Source: Aphrophora alni (Eukaryota > Arthropoda > Insecta > Hemiptera > Aphrophoridae). From it: DNA of 64,000 bases. The notes beneath the pieces are model-generated. The model was not told the origin of the DNA. It was given only the letters and a program-made list of their open reading frames with translations, and did no database searches. The stretch is from contig OY740774.1 in the NCBI GenBank assembly GCA_963513935.1, forward strand, positions 89,974,424 to 90,038,423, written 5' to 3'. The position numbers and the translations under genes are program-made. How positions within the stretch are numbered: the first letter of the stretch is position 1; every line of letters begins with the position of its first letter. This document shows positions 24,901 through 39,100 of this stretch, one piece after another.

Positions 24901-26098
24901 AATTGTCTAGTAAACTAATTTCAATTCATTATTTTTCAAGAGTTATCCATGTATGATTTTTTAAATTATTAACCTGTTGTGAAACCCTATGTTGATAATT
25001 TTTTTTATAAAGTATTGGGTGATTGATCAGCACATCGAGTTACCATCACAGCAGCACTAGCTTTCATGACCAGGATTCGTAACTAATCTAGCTCCTCATT
25101 TTTCACCACAATGCTGGATCAACACCAAAAACTTTTCAACCCCTTATGGGAATTGAATCTAAAGCTCTAAAACAAGATGAAAGCTCTACCATTACATCAA
25201 CTCGGGGCTCAAACACATAAAAATTAACCAGACTATCTGAGTGAAGACTAGGTTTTTTTTTAATATGTTTAGGACTTGCAGAATTTATTTTATGCATTTT
25301 TCACAGAAATAGTCTATGAACTGGAGTGGGTCGACCATCTACCATGCCAATATTTTGTAGTAGTGTTATGTACTCCATCCAATATAAAATAGAGCAAAGA
25401 AAAATATATTAAATACCCGTCCAGATGTCTAACAGTCTTTTGTAAAATTTTGTTTTATAAAACAACCAATTAACATTAATCATTTATAGATAAATATTGA
25501 TTCCAAATTAAAAATACTCCACAAAGGCCAAAAAATAAAACTGTTAATCATTTTGGAAAAGTTTCAGATTTATTCTTGTAGTAAAAATGATTGTAATATC
25601 CTACTTAGTTAAGATTTATTTCCAATTTAATATACGAGATACTCATAATGTTCAATAAGAAAATAATCTGACTGACATCCTCATAGTGAGCAAAGTGTAC
25701 ACTACCCAACTCTTTATTTTTTTAAACCTTTGTCAATTTTTTTGACTTTTTCTCTATGAACTGTGTTTTTATTTATTTCCAGTAATAGATCTTTGAAATG
25801 TTTATGTTCAAAACCTGAAGATATGTTTGTGTAGATAAAACGGTATGCCAAGGCAAAGTACAAACAAAGGACAGTCACAGACATTTCTAAAGGTAGAGTA
25901 TATTTTTTGTTATAATTAAAACAGCCTGGAGGTTAAACTATATTCTAAGGAGATGGAAGGAGGATTAAATGAAATAAGCTTATCAAGTTTCATATCTATA
26001 AATCTGATAATAATTAACATCACCACTACATAACTCTTCTCTTAATATATATAATATAAAATTCCATGTTTTATTTATTGCAGTACACACTAAATATA
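21976..26098. other. AT-rich region downstream of the septin gene; no gene seen
   Basis: No frame is convincing. A ~30-bp direct duplication lies at about 24328-24382 (GGCTAGATTAGnTTGATCAGGGCAA, twice). The long A/T-rich stretches 22.0-23.7 kb show no boundaries. Confidence 0.5.
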
Positions 26099-26740
26099 CG
26101 AGGCGTATTTTTAAAGTAAGGACTATTTTGACATTACCGCCAACAGTTACGCTGTATTCAGAATCACGTTACGCTGTGTTTTATTATCACTTATGAAATA
26201 ATAACCAGTTGTTGCGCATTTGATAGATGATTGTGGTGTGCGAGATATATAAAATTGATGTTACGATAAATAATCCCACCACCTGTGAAGTTCGTGCTGT
26301 GATACTTTTTTGTTAGCAAAAACCAATAATGCTGCTGAAATTCATAGGCAACTTGTTGAGGTTTATAGGCCAGAAGTTATGAGTGATATTAAAGTTAAGG
26401 AAAGATATCATTTGTTTGAGGACGGATGAATGAATGTTCATAACGGTCACTCAACTGTTTAAACAAATGTGAAAATTTGTGATTTATGATTTCAGAATTG
26501 TCTTTTCATTTCCCTAATGTTTCAAAATTTATAATTTATGACAATGTTATAGAAAAACTGTGTGCCAGATAGGTTCCAAAAATGTTAATCATCACACACA
26601 AAAAGAAACATGTGGCTTCAGATTGAACTTTTTTGCAGCGTTTTGCAAAAGAAGGAGATGGGTTGTTCAGTCACTGGAGATGAAACCTGGGTTTCGTACA
26701 CAAATGTAAAACAGAGTCCTTACTTAAAAAAGGTGCCAAA
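26099..26740 (+). mobile_element. Internally deleted mariner (SETMAR-type) element
   Basis: The left end contains TTTTTAAAGTAAGGACT and the right end its inverse AGTCCTTACTTAAAAAAG. Between them the plus strand encodes decayed mariner transposase blocks: AKTNNAAEIHRQLVEVYRPE with MSDIKVKERYHLFEDG (about 26315-26430, the N-terminal helix-turn-helix), LFISLMFQNL-type sequence, and VTGDETWVSYTNV (about 26672-26710) with the first catalytic Asp. The later catalytic acids are deleted and there are several stops. It lies 225 bp past the septin stop codon and may overlap the end of its 3' UTR region. Confidence 0.85.
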
Positions 26741-26770
26741 TATTTCAAAAATTCTACAAATAACCTAAAT

Positions 26771-26776
26771 TTTATT
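26771..26776 (-). terminator. Candidate poly(A) signal of the septin gene
   Basis: TTTATT on the plus strand is AATAAA on the minus strand, about 190 bp beyond the septin stop codon and just before the mariner element. AATAAA is frequent by chance in such AT-rich DNA. Confidence 0.35.
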
Positions 26777-26964
26777 GATTTACGAAAACTCTAGCCTATG
26801 AATTTTTGTGCTCTGTAAAAACTAATAAAAACTCTGTCATTAATTTGTAATATAATAATAGTGCAATATATATGTTTAATATGAATAATACCTTAATACA
26901 AATCAGCAGTTTTCTAGATCTTAAAAGGATGGAAGGAGGAAGACAATATTATAGATTCATTAGT

Positions 26965-27141
26965 TTACTTCTTCTTACTCTTTCCTAAAGTCAAAGTATG
27001 ATGACTACTGCCCAGCTGAGCGAATTGTGTTTTGCGACGGTTAAATTCTAATAGATCATCTTCCAATTTTTTCCTTGACTCTTCATATTTTTTCTTTCCT
27101 TCAGTGTGTTCGCGGTTTAATTTGTCGAATTTCTCATGTAA
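26965..27141 (-). CDS. Septin coding exon 9 (end of coiled coil, C-terminus)
   Basis: Residues 365-422 and the stop: [20 protein letters not shown] ... [13 protein letters not shown] and a basic tail [14 protein letters not shown] ending at TAA (26967-26965). The acceptor is TTCCAG. Coiled-coil tails mediate pairing with the SEPT7-group partner in septin complexes. Confidence 0.95.
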   Translation of the reverse strand, partial: LHEKFDKLNREHTEGKKKYEESRKKLEDDLLEFNRRKTQFAQLGSSHHTLTLGKSKKK

Positions 27142-30100
27142 CTGGAACAAAATAGTAAAAATTAAATAAAAGATTATGTGAAAATTGTTCAAAGAAACCC
27201 ATGATTGAAATATAATTAACTAAATTTACAATGTCATTGAAATATCACCAAATAAACACAAAAGTATTTTATTTACAATCATAATGTCTGTATATACTTC
27301 TGTATCTGGACATCATTTTACTAGCAGCGTGTAGAAGCACCTGCTAAGTGGCAGTGGATTTCAATACGACCCATTAAATAGAAATAACCTACAACACTAT
27401 TACAAAACTATACAGAGCATGATCTAGGCATCTCAGAACCACATCAAGTAAACAGACAATAATGACGGTACACTTCCATCACAACACTTACAAACTGTGT
27501 TTCATGATCAATTTGCCAACTTTGGGAAGTGATTATGAAGATCAAAATAATACAAAAGTTCCTATAAACATATTTCAGTCTATTTGTTCATCTTTTTTTC
27601 AAAAACAAAATAGATTGAGATATTGATACCAAATAAACAACATTAGTTTAAATTGTACCAGATAATTTGATAATATTTTACTTAACTGTTTCTAAATAGT
27701 GTTAAATATTTCAAAACCATTAATTTCACAATCTGTTACAAGGTATAAAATATTTAGCTCTTTTAATACTGAACAAAATTACACCTTAATTTTTTTATTT
27801 TGTTTGTTAAAAAGATAGTTGAGATATTGGTAAAATGTTTAACAAAAAACGACTTCTTGATAATTGATTAGAACAAAACAAAGAAGCTTTTCTTGGTCAT
27901 CCAGCCATTAGTAGAATCCTTTTAAAATGGTTATTAAAATTGACTGCTGAGTGCCAGATGACCAAAAAAAAGAAGGTTCTATTCATCATCCAACATTTAT
28001 TTAGCAGAAAATAGTTTAAAATATTTAGCAGAATAGTTTATATATTAGAATAATAGAATATATATTAGAAAATTAGAATAATAGTTTAAAATTAGTTTAT
28101 TTAGCAGAAAATTATTTTAAAATAGTTATTAAGTTCACTGCTGAGTGACGGATAACCAAAAAAAGATTTTCTTGATCATCCAGATCTTAGCAGAAAACTT
28201 TTGAAATAATTATTAAATTGATTGCTGAACGATTAATGATAAAAAAAAAAGCTTTTCTTGGTCATCCAGCCCATAGCAGAAAACTTATAAATAGTTATAA
28301 ATTTGACTCCCGAGTGCTGGATGACTAAAAAAAAGCCCTATTATGTGCTCTAATAAAACCAAAAATTAGTTGTTTTTTTTTTTTTTTTTTTATAATTATT
28401 ATATTTACCAATATCTCAGATTTTTTTATAGTTATTTACCACTATCTCAGTTTTTATCAACATATAATAGAAATAAAGATATCAAACTTGATCACCATTA
28501 AAGGGTTTAATATTTTGTATCTTAGAAATAGTTTGTAAATAAATGGTAATCCAGTTCTTTGACATCAAATATTTTAAATATATAGACATAAAATGAACAG
28601 ATGTTCACAACCATAACATTACAGAATCTGTGTGTAGAAAAGTGATACAGTACGGATCTTTGAATTAGAAAAAAAATTATCATGAACGAAATATACAGTA
28701 TTAATTTTGAAGCAAAAAAACTTAGGTGCAGGGCTGGTATAACATTCTAATGTACCGGCTTAAGAATATCAGTTTAAGTAATACTTTAGCAATCCAAAGT
28801 TAGTGTCAAATAGACTAAGAATGGGAGAACAAGATACCATAGCCTTCAAAACAACTCTGCAATCAATTTAAAAGTCAACTCTTGAATCTAGTATTTAATG
28901 TAACACAAAGTATCTTGTACTTTGACAATGAAGCAGTTTAGAGTATCAGGTTGATAATTAATCCATTGAGGAAGATCACGACCCGAGGCAGCAATTAAAA
29001 CTAGTGAAAATGTAAAGGATTATTTAAAATGTCAAATGCAATGGGAGAACACAAACTTTGTTTTCAACATTTTGTGACCGTCTCCACTTCTTTTGACCAG
29101 CTGGAAGCTCCGGCTGGCTGGAGACCGCGTACACTTTAGCCGAATCTTGTCAGGATGGGCCAAGGAGTCGGGTTAGGACGCTAATGAACGCACGCAACGC
29201 AAGTGAAATTAAATGTTCTCTTTTATTATAGTGCCGAATTAAAGATTACAGAATTGATTATAATTTATTAAAAAGACATAACGGCAAGATAAACCCTTAT
29301 TAGTGTGAAAAGCATACCGTTTACTTTAACTAGCACGTGGTCGAAAATGGACTGACCTCGTCCCGTAGCGGTCTTTCTTCTAGCGGCTCTCGGAAAAGAC
29401 TCTCGGTCGGCTCGCTAGCTCAAGCCCTCCACTCCTCGTCTCTCCCCTCCTCTTCTTCTACGTCATATTGCACTGCTCATCAAAATCGCAAGTGCCAATT
29501 CATATTTTATTATTTAAAATCCCTTTACATTACATCCTAATTTATAATTATTATGATTTTGGTTTGGTGGGCTCCTTGGCTGGGCCACAATTTTATTTGC
29601 TAAAGTATTTTCTTAAAGAAATAAACTAAAACAACACATGTCAATCAAAGGTTAACTAAATTTCTGTTAACAAGTGTAGGCAAAGTGTAAAGAAGTGCTT
29701 GAAAGACAAAATTTTAGTGGAAAATAATTTTAAAAGTTTTAGGAAACAAAGTTTCATAATTTTTAGATACACACAAGAAGGTTGTAACAATTGCTAACCA
29801 TTGAGACAATAACGTTACATTAAATCCTAGACTACAGTCTACATTTTGGATAATGTACTGGTTTGGCCCATGCCCGTTTAAAGATCTAAAACACTCATCC
29901 CAGATCTAGAAATTCACCATTAGGATACCCACCTTTAAAGAGATTAATTTAATTTATAATACATTACCAAATTAAAGTTAATTATTAATTAAACACTCAC
30001 ACAACACCAAACTAATTAAGAATAGAGCTGACCTTGGGCGTAACCCATTTTCAACTTGTCTCATTTTAAATAATAAATTAACACGTCTGATTTGGAGATT

Positions 30101-33100
30101 GGGCCTTCGGACAAACCCTGCATGCCATGATCCCAATTAATTTACCAACCATGCGGCAATATGGAAAATATATATTTAACCCAAAACTTTAAAATGTCTG
30201 GCTGCCTGTATGGACATTCCTTCTCACAGTTTGCCTAACACGCTATGAGGAGACCACGTACTAGGTGCCGAGCTCGGTAACGCATTGTCACAAGGTTGAC
30301 CATGATACGTAAGTTGTATTATTAATTTAACAATAAATCATACTTAATTGTGTATTTTAATTTTGGCAGCTGCACAAAGTCATACAAAATGTATTCAAGA
30401 ATGATCTATCAGAAAAGTTGGAACTACATCAATAATATAAACCCAACAACAGCAAATAGAATGGTTCTGTCATTCAAAATTTAGTTCTTCGCACTGCAAA
30501 CAAAACAGTTCTATGATACAAATATTGAATACGAACATACCTCCTTCTCTACTTCTTTGAGTTCTGCCTCCTTCTCCTTCACTCTAACCAAGAACATCTG
30601 TCTCATCTCATGTTCCTTGTGTTGCAACTCTTGCATGTGGTTGTTACGTTTAGCTTCAAATGTTTGTTGGAAACTCACAGGTTTGTTTTCTGAATCCACA
30701 TCACTGAAGCCCATCTAAAACAAGTACATAATGCTATATCAGTCCATCCATTACCTACAAAAATATATCTATATAGAATGGGTAATAGTCTAATAACTAA
30801 ATTGACTAAACACCACAAAAAATAAAAATTATTGCTCAAATGATAATCCCAAGTACATAGACTATGTAAAAACTATCCATTACTGTCTTACACTATAGGA
30901 AGTTTATGTTGCTTAATTTTAAATATACCTGAAAATCCAAAATGTTAATTTTTACTAGGAATTATAAACAACTTTTGAAGTTTTATAATTATTAAAATAG
31001 ATGTTTTTACTATTACACGTGTACATGATGATCACCAGTTATCAATTTATTACCTTATTTTAAAATGTTTACATTATTACTCAAAACATTTGCACAGTGT
31101 CAGATATAAAGAGGACAATTTTGTGAATTTCTATGTCTGTAAGAGACAATCACAAAAAAAAAAAAACTCAACCCTATTTAGAATATTCTTTCACCATTTA
31201 AAAGCTTATATCGTCTTGATGGAGAGGGGCTATAAATATATATTTTAAAGTAAGGGGAAATGGGGATGAACAGCAAATGTTTATATTAAACTAAGTACGA
31301 TAATTGCTTTTATGCCATGTTGTCTCAAACAAGTATTACTATTATGTTGGCAACACAGAACCTGACGATCAACTGTCACAAAGAGTTAATAATAACAAAA
31401 TAAAAGCTTATTCCTTAAACTGTATCATTACACTATTATAAAACTTGTATTCAAACACTATATATTATAAAGTATTATGTAATCAGTTAAACTATAGACA
31501 CTACCGGTATTGTATTAGCAACGTCTTTGCACAAATTCATGTAAACAACCTTTGCATTGAATAACCAGCATAGGCCTAACTGGAAGGAATTAACTTATTT
31601 GTCATTTGAACAGAACATAAATCTTTAAATTAAATAACTAATATGGAACAAAAGTCTAAAATATAAGTACTGCCAATCCCCATTCACTCAAAAGTGACTG
31701 AGCATATCAAACAAGTATTCACAAATAGGCTTTGATATATGACCGAGGAAATACTGAGCATATGCCCATCTACTGCACTGAACTGATATGGGAGGAAATA
31801 AATATTATAGTCAAAACTGACAAGCATAATACTATAGATACTTCTTTCCTTTTATTAAATATGATTTGATACTCTGGGGGATTTGGTCACATTCATTACA
31901 AATTTTATACTAAAAAAAAAGTTTTAAAGATCATTTCTCATTCTAAACCTAAACTACTTTTGAAAAGAATTTATATATTGACATTACCATCTCTGTACAC
32001 TGTGCATATATGATGTTATGTTTTGTTCATAAAAATAGAACTACATACATGATAGGGTCTTCAATTCAAGACCAATTTACAAGAAATAGAGAAAAATTAT
32101 ATAAAACAAATCTGTATTATAATAATATAACAATATATAACAAAATCCTTAAAGAGAGCGAAAATGTACTTGAATGAGAATTTTCAGAAAAACCATAAGG
32201 TTTTCAGTTTAGGAAAACTTACTAGTCAATAAATGGTTGAATTGAGTTGCTAAGCTAATGCAATATTTTTAAATGTAATATATATAATAGGCTAATTTTG
32301 GTTTTACCCTTAAATTGTTAAAAAATAATATTGCAGTTTGATTATTATGTGTTACACTGTATATTATATAATGCATAGATAATATTAATATATGAATTTA
32401 CTAAATTAATGTAGTTTTAAAGGTAAATGACGAAGATCGAGTAAATTTTTATGTAACATCAATCTGACTGTAAACAGATGTATTGTTTAAAAAGAAATGA
32501 AATGACAATGAAGAAGATCCAGTCAAGAAGATGTTGTGCATTTGCAATGATGGCATACGATAGACATCAACATTACTGCTATCAGGTTATACCAAGAAGT
32601 ATGAAATAAGCTTCTTATTCTCTTCACATAAAATCAAATGTAATAGATAATACGTTTCAAGTTCCACATAACGAATACAGAGTTATGTTAAATGTATATA
32701 CATAATAACTTGACAAAAACGATTATTACTATTACAGATATAATTACTTGATCATAGAATAACTAAAAAATAATAATTTCAAAAGTCAATTAGTACAAAG
32801 TTAAGTCTAGGGAATTCCTGTTACTGCAATAATTACAGATACTGAGCCACTAGATAATACACAATAAAGTCAATATCGACTAGTATCAATTATCTATCTG
32901 ACTAATTGTTCATGCATAATACAACTTTTGGGAATAATTTTAATTTACCATGAAAGAAATATAAAATTATTTTACCTTACCTAACTTGACTTTTATGACA
33001 AAAGTATGTTACGTAAGATTAAATTCTCTTATATACACATAATTCAGACATTATTTATACGAAATACTGTTTACATATGATATTACTACTTGAAAATTGT

Positions 33101-36100
33101 CACACTTTAATAGAACTATAATGACTCTGAAGTGTGTCCCATGAAGAGGTACACGTTTTTGATTTTCTATTAATTGATTATCTTAGTTATTTAATACTTA
33201 CTATGTCTTGTGACTTACTTTGTAATATAGATTACAAGTTTCAGAACGTATGTTCCATCTTCAGACTCACTCCCGAGAAGTCGTTAAAACATTTAAACAC
33301 TACAAAACATATACATCACATATAATACACAAATAACATTCAAATGCGTGACAGGTGTACATCAATATTCAAGAAGACTGAGATAAAAGTTGTTTATCTT
33401 GGTTTGTCCACTACATTATCTATCAACATCATCGTGGTATCATGTGGTCATAATTTTATTGTCCTTTGTGGTTGCAAAATGGTTTTTACAGTTGAACAAA
33501 AAGTAAAATTTTGAGCGTAAGCCATTGTTTCTATCAAACGTTGCAGAATTAATTCGACAATTTCAGATTGCCTTCCTAGGTGCAACCACTCACAAAAGTA
33601 CACTTAATCTCCTTATAAGGGAAGAGAAGAACTGGTAAAACAAAATCACTTAGAAAAGTAGACTTTGAAACTAGATTGCCCAAATCTTGTGCAGAGAATC
33701 GTAAAGAAAAAAAAAAATTAAATTTTACAATAGCCACCTAGTCCACTACTACTTATACTTGTCCACTAACCTAATTGTAAATGATCCCGACAGAAGAGTG
33801 GAGTTCTATTCTCGCATTATTAAGTTTCATGAGACATATTGTAGTTGGCATACTCATATTGTTTACTCAAATAAGTCGACTTTCTACCGCAATGGTATTG
33901 TACATAGACATAACTCTAATTATTACAACATCCTAAACCCTCACATCGTTGTTTACAAAGTTCTTAAATCAAAAGATACTACTGTCTGAGCGAATGTGGC
34001 AGATAATGGTGTGTTGTCTAATAACATTTCAGTCACCACCATGACTGGAAATAAGTATGAACAAGTACTGCCCCATTTTGAGGTTAGGGAAATGGGCCAA
34101 GATTTTTTTTTGGTACTTCGCCCTACTATCCAAATACAGTCACACGATTACGAAATAACAATCTTCAATGATGTTGGATTGGTCATGCTAGTCAGTTTTT
34201 AGATTGGCCACCCCGATCTCCTGATTTAACTGTGTGTGAATTTTTCTTATGGGGCAAGTATGCACCAATAATTTCAACAATGATGAGAATTTGAAGAGTG
34301 TTATCTAAGAGGAACTTCTTCAGATCCCACATAATTACTTTACAAGAGTATACAAGTCATTTCTTAGGCGTTCTTATTAGTGTGTCGCTTTGGATGGGTT
34401 GCAGTTTGAATTAATTAATTAATTTTGTAATTTTATTTTCATTAGTTTTTAGTTTGTTTAAAAAAAAGAAAAATGTGTTTGTATCAAATGACGTTTGTAC
34501 CAATAAAAGTTTTTTTCCAATTGTAACAAAAGAAGTACTTTATTTCAATTACTGTTTTTTTGTGTTGCCGCCATTTTTTTCTATAAACACCAGTAAATAA
34601 ACAATTAACAGGAAATCAAAATCATGTACCTCTTAGTGGGACACACTGTAGTATATTCCTAAGCGTCAAAGTGATACATAAATCTTGATAGTTGATGGTT
34701 ACAACATATTTAAAGTTTTGTTTATTAACACCGTCTGTGTTTGAATTTAATTGTCAAAAATTATATTCTTTCACAATTTTTATGACCAAATTTAACGGTT
34801 ATGCCATATTACTTTCTTTTAAAATAAGCTTTAAAAATTACTGTTTGAGAAGTGAATATAGAACTTCCAAATTCCCATTGCAATATGCAATGCTCGTTTT
34901 AAAGGAGAATTTGGTAATTTTGTAATGGTTAAAAAATGAACTCTGCTCATAAACACTACTTTCAAAATAAGGTTTTGTACTAAATTAATTTGACCATATT
35001 GTTTATTCTCATCACCTTTCTATATGTTTTGACCATTGTTTACTTTATTAAGTTTATTTTTTAATTGTTGGGTGGTGATTTAAAATGTATTATTCAACTA
35101 CAACTCATATAGTTGGATATCAGACAAATATGGATATCATTGGATGCAGATCTATAGGTGAGAGACTCCAAATAACTATTTAAAATGGCCAATTACTTCA
35201 AATTTAACAACCATTCTTTTTTCCTTGCAAACAAAATTAACCAAGATAGTATTTAAAAAAAATATTACTGCCACATTTGGAAAATGGGTGGAAAATGCAA
35301 TAGACATATTTATGAAATACTCAAAATAAAATTATGTGTTACCTGTTCCAAACGTTTTTTCCTGTACAGTTCATAATGTCGACAGTGGGTCTTCTCACGC
35401 ATGTCTTCCATGTTGGTTCTGATTAACATTTCCCTCAGTTTAACAAAATCACAATGGGATTCATTTTCCACTGAAATAAAACAATATATCCAATAAATAT
35501 TTGTTCCACTCCTATTTAGATAACAGTATTAAGCTAAGAATTTAAATATGGTCTGTACAGTCTATTTTACCTACTTCCATTCTGCTTTGAATGGTATAAT
35601 TGGGGGGGGGGGGGAATTTCACTTTAAGTGATGTTATTTTTACGAACCAGAAGACAGCTGTGCATATCAATATTGGCAAGAGTCATTCATGCCCATGTAA
35701 AGGTGTACAAACATGGTTGTGTTTATGTTTTATATGTTGAAATAAGAGATAGAAATCTGATGACACACTGAAATGCATTAAAGAAACACTAAACAATCTC
35801 ATGTATGCAGAAAAAAACAAAGTAAGTTTACTGTTATTTATTTAATTGTCACTTTAGTTGGTAAACAATTAAATATAAAAATAGATTATCAGTACCATTA
35901 CATCCAATAATAATTCATACAAATTAAAAATCCAAACACCAAAACATGTTTTCATTTAACCATCTTACCTTGTACAGTTCCCCAGGGATATTGTCGCGAC
36001 CGCATCATTTTATTGCCAATACGTACAAAATCAGTACTGCCAACCACAGCGAAAGGAACATGTGAGTTCATTGATGTGTTCACCTCAGCTACCGACTCAT

Positions 36101-39100
36101 CATCGGTTGGGAATTGGTAAATCTCGACACCATTCAATTGTAATTCAGAGATTATCTTCGACTGAAAATTAAAATAAATATAATAAGTATAACTTGTGGA
36201 AAGTTTATACTCAAACCACAACAAAAACTCTTACATCACAATAAAAACATAAATTTCATCTCTAAACTTAGATACAGAGTGGAATAGCAGAATATTTCAG
36301 CCTCTAATTGATATATAGGTGTAGGCTATAGTCTCTCATTTTAAAGATATGTACAGGATGCCTTACATATTTCCTACCATATTATATTAGGTGTTCAAAA
36401 TAAATGTTAAGTGTAATTTTTATTAAAATTTTATAATGGAATAATATTGTCATTCTTTCCAAATTTTGTAGTTCTAATAATGATGTGTTAGCCAAATTTA
36501 AGTTTATTTGATCAAAAGAGAAAACAGGTATTTGAAAGCTCATGGAAATTAAATATGGATATGTACAGTCACAGCCAGTAAACTATTTGTCTAACCTAGA
36601 ATTCACCTTAAACTTCTGAAGTTCAGTTTTAGAGATAGTATCAGCTTTGGCAATTATAGGAATAACATTGACTTTTGTGTCAAGCTTCTTCATGCAGACC
36701 AAATCCAATGATTTTAACCTAAAACAAAAACCAAATAAATATTAAGTATCCATAAAGGTTTTTACTGTAGACCTACATCATTAACAATGTTATCACTTTT
36801 ATATGTTATCTGTTGACCATGGTTTCAACAATTACAGGATTTACGAGGCAGTCTAACATAGTCTGTATTTCACTAAATATTATGTTTGTGTTTCATTTAA
36901 TCAAAATTTACCTTTGTGAACAAAATTACAATTTCCTCAATCAGTTCTTAATAATTTCGAACAAATTTTCCTAAAGTGTAACTTCTAAAGATGTAAACAA
37001 AACATATTGCTCATCATTTCTCTGAAAATGAATGTTATCGGTAAAACAAACAAATCAGTCATGGTGCTTATATAAAAGGCATAATTTTTCATAATAGGCT
37101 CTACAGATTTCATTCAAATTTTAATGAAATGTGAAGATTAATAACCCATACCTGTGTGCAAAATCACAAGTAAAGAAATATAATGGTTCAGGAATAATTA
37201 CCAAAACCCTAAATGAATCTTGACCACCATCATTATAAGTTTATTTTAATCAAATTTGACTTACAGTGAGGACACGTTTACAGTCAAACAAATGTAGTGT
37301 AGGATCTATTTAAATATATAAATATTTTGTTCAAACATGTTGTCCCAGATTCATTTTCGCTTCTTGAATAATAACTAGGCCTACTAAACTGAATTTTTGG
37401 TAATGAAATAGTATTGGTTTATTTTTATTTGATTTTGAGGATGACCGAGTGAGAATGTTTGTGCAATGTATTTGTACCATTTATTTTATTTAAATTTTAC
37501 ATGACTTTAACCTGAAATATACAAACATAAACAACATTTATTTTTAGCCATTTAGATATTGCTTTAGAATTTTGTTTACACGTTTAAATTTATGATGGTT
37601 AACATTTCAATATATAATTATAATTTTTAACAAACCATTACATTAAAAAATAGTATCCAATTGAAATATTTGTATACAATAAAATTCTAAAACGTAAAAA
37701 TATTTAGAATATGTTTTTACCTTTAATAATTCATAAACATGATAATGTTTTTGTTTGTAACAGCCTACTAGAAATACTAATTTTTACTAGAATACGCAAA
37801 AAGATACATAGAGTTACTCTTAAATTCTAAGATTTTGAAAATTGGAGGTCATGTTAAAAACCAAACGAGGCTGTTTTGGAGACCTTTTGTTCAATTCAAT
37901 TAGCAAGAATGACTATTTTATCAATGTTTTTATTGTTATTGGTATAAATATATATATAAACCTTTTTGAAATGATTTAATAAAAAAGTTTATTTATTTGG
38001 AATTTTAAAAAACCTACAAACAAAATATGGAAACAAGATCTAAACTTGAATCATATAAAACACATATAAACTTGTACTTTAAGAAAAAACACGGACAGAC
38101 AAATACCAAACATGTTCTTGAGTTATGATCAGTGCTCATTTAATGTTACAAATATGAATGCAAAAATATTAACTTTAATGTAATAGCAGATATTTCTTGT
38201 TGAAACTCCATATTCAAGGATAAAATAAAGCAAAAGCTTAAAGTTTCAAATATTTAATAGTATATACCTTTTGGACTCGGGTCATAGTTTTGATCCGAAA
38301 TTGAATGTTAAAGTCTTACATATAGAAAATAAAAGCAATAGATTAAATAATTTAGAATGTTTAGAAATAAATAGATCTATTTCACTTAGGCCTATTCTCA
38401 ACTTAAATGACCAAATTGTATTAAATTCGTCACCTCTTCTAAAACCCATCTGCAGGGCCGGCCCGAGCTATACGCTAACTACGCGGCCGCGTGTGGCGCC
38501 GTGATGCGGGGGCGCTGAACTAGGCGTATAAAGTTTAAATCAACCAACAACGCACAATCTATATCTGGCATAAAATTTCCGCTTATTTGTCGTTTTGTCA
38601 GTTACAGTTGCCAAGCAATTCAACGAAATAATATTAAAAAAGACTGAAGTAATTGGCCTATTACTAAATCAACTCATATAACCTATTACTGATTAATAAT
38701 AATCAGTAGTATTAAGAGAATATCTGTCAATCTGTGTTTGTGCTAATAGTAGTGAACTTGCGAATTATTTAGGGCTGTGGGCGGCCGTAGCCGCCGGAAG
38801 TTAGACCGAGCTCATCGTTCAACTTACACCTTACACCCCTTGACCCCTTTCACGAGTCAGAAATTGATACTGTTTCAATCACAACTACAAAGTAAATGTT
38901 TACACATTTTAAAACATGTGAAATATTCAGCCACACCACTGAGACTAAGTTTCCTATCGATTTTGCAATCGAAACTTTGAGTGCTTTGAAAATAAATTTT
39001 GATACTCGTTTCTCGGACTTTGATGCCATTGCGAATCAAATTAAGATTTTTCAGAATCCTTTTGATACTGACATTGAAACCCAAGCCCCGGAACTTCAAA

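Larger units (their letters stand above)
27142..30540 (-). other. Septin intron 8: repeats, and a GC-richer insertion candidate
   Basis: Contains a repeat related to 16.5-17.3 kb (27.5-27.9 kb), the degenerate ~93-bp repeats (27.88-28.35 kb), a poly-T run near 28372-28391, and the anomalous 29.07-30.29 kb segment. Nothing else coding was seen. Confidence 0.6.
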
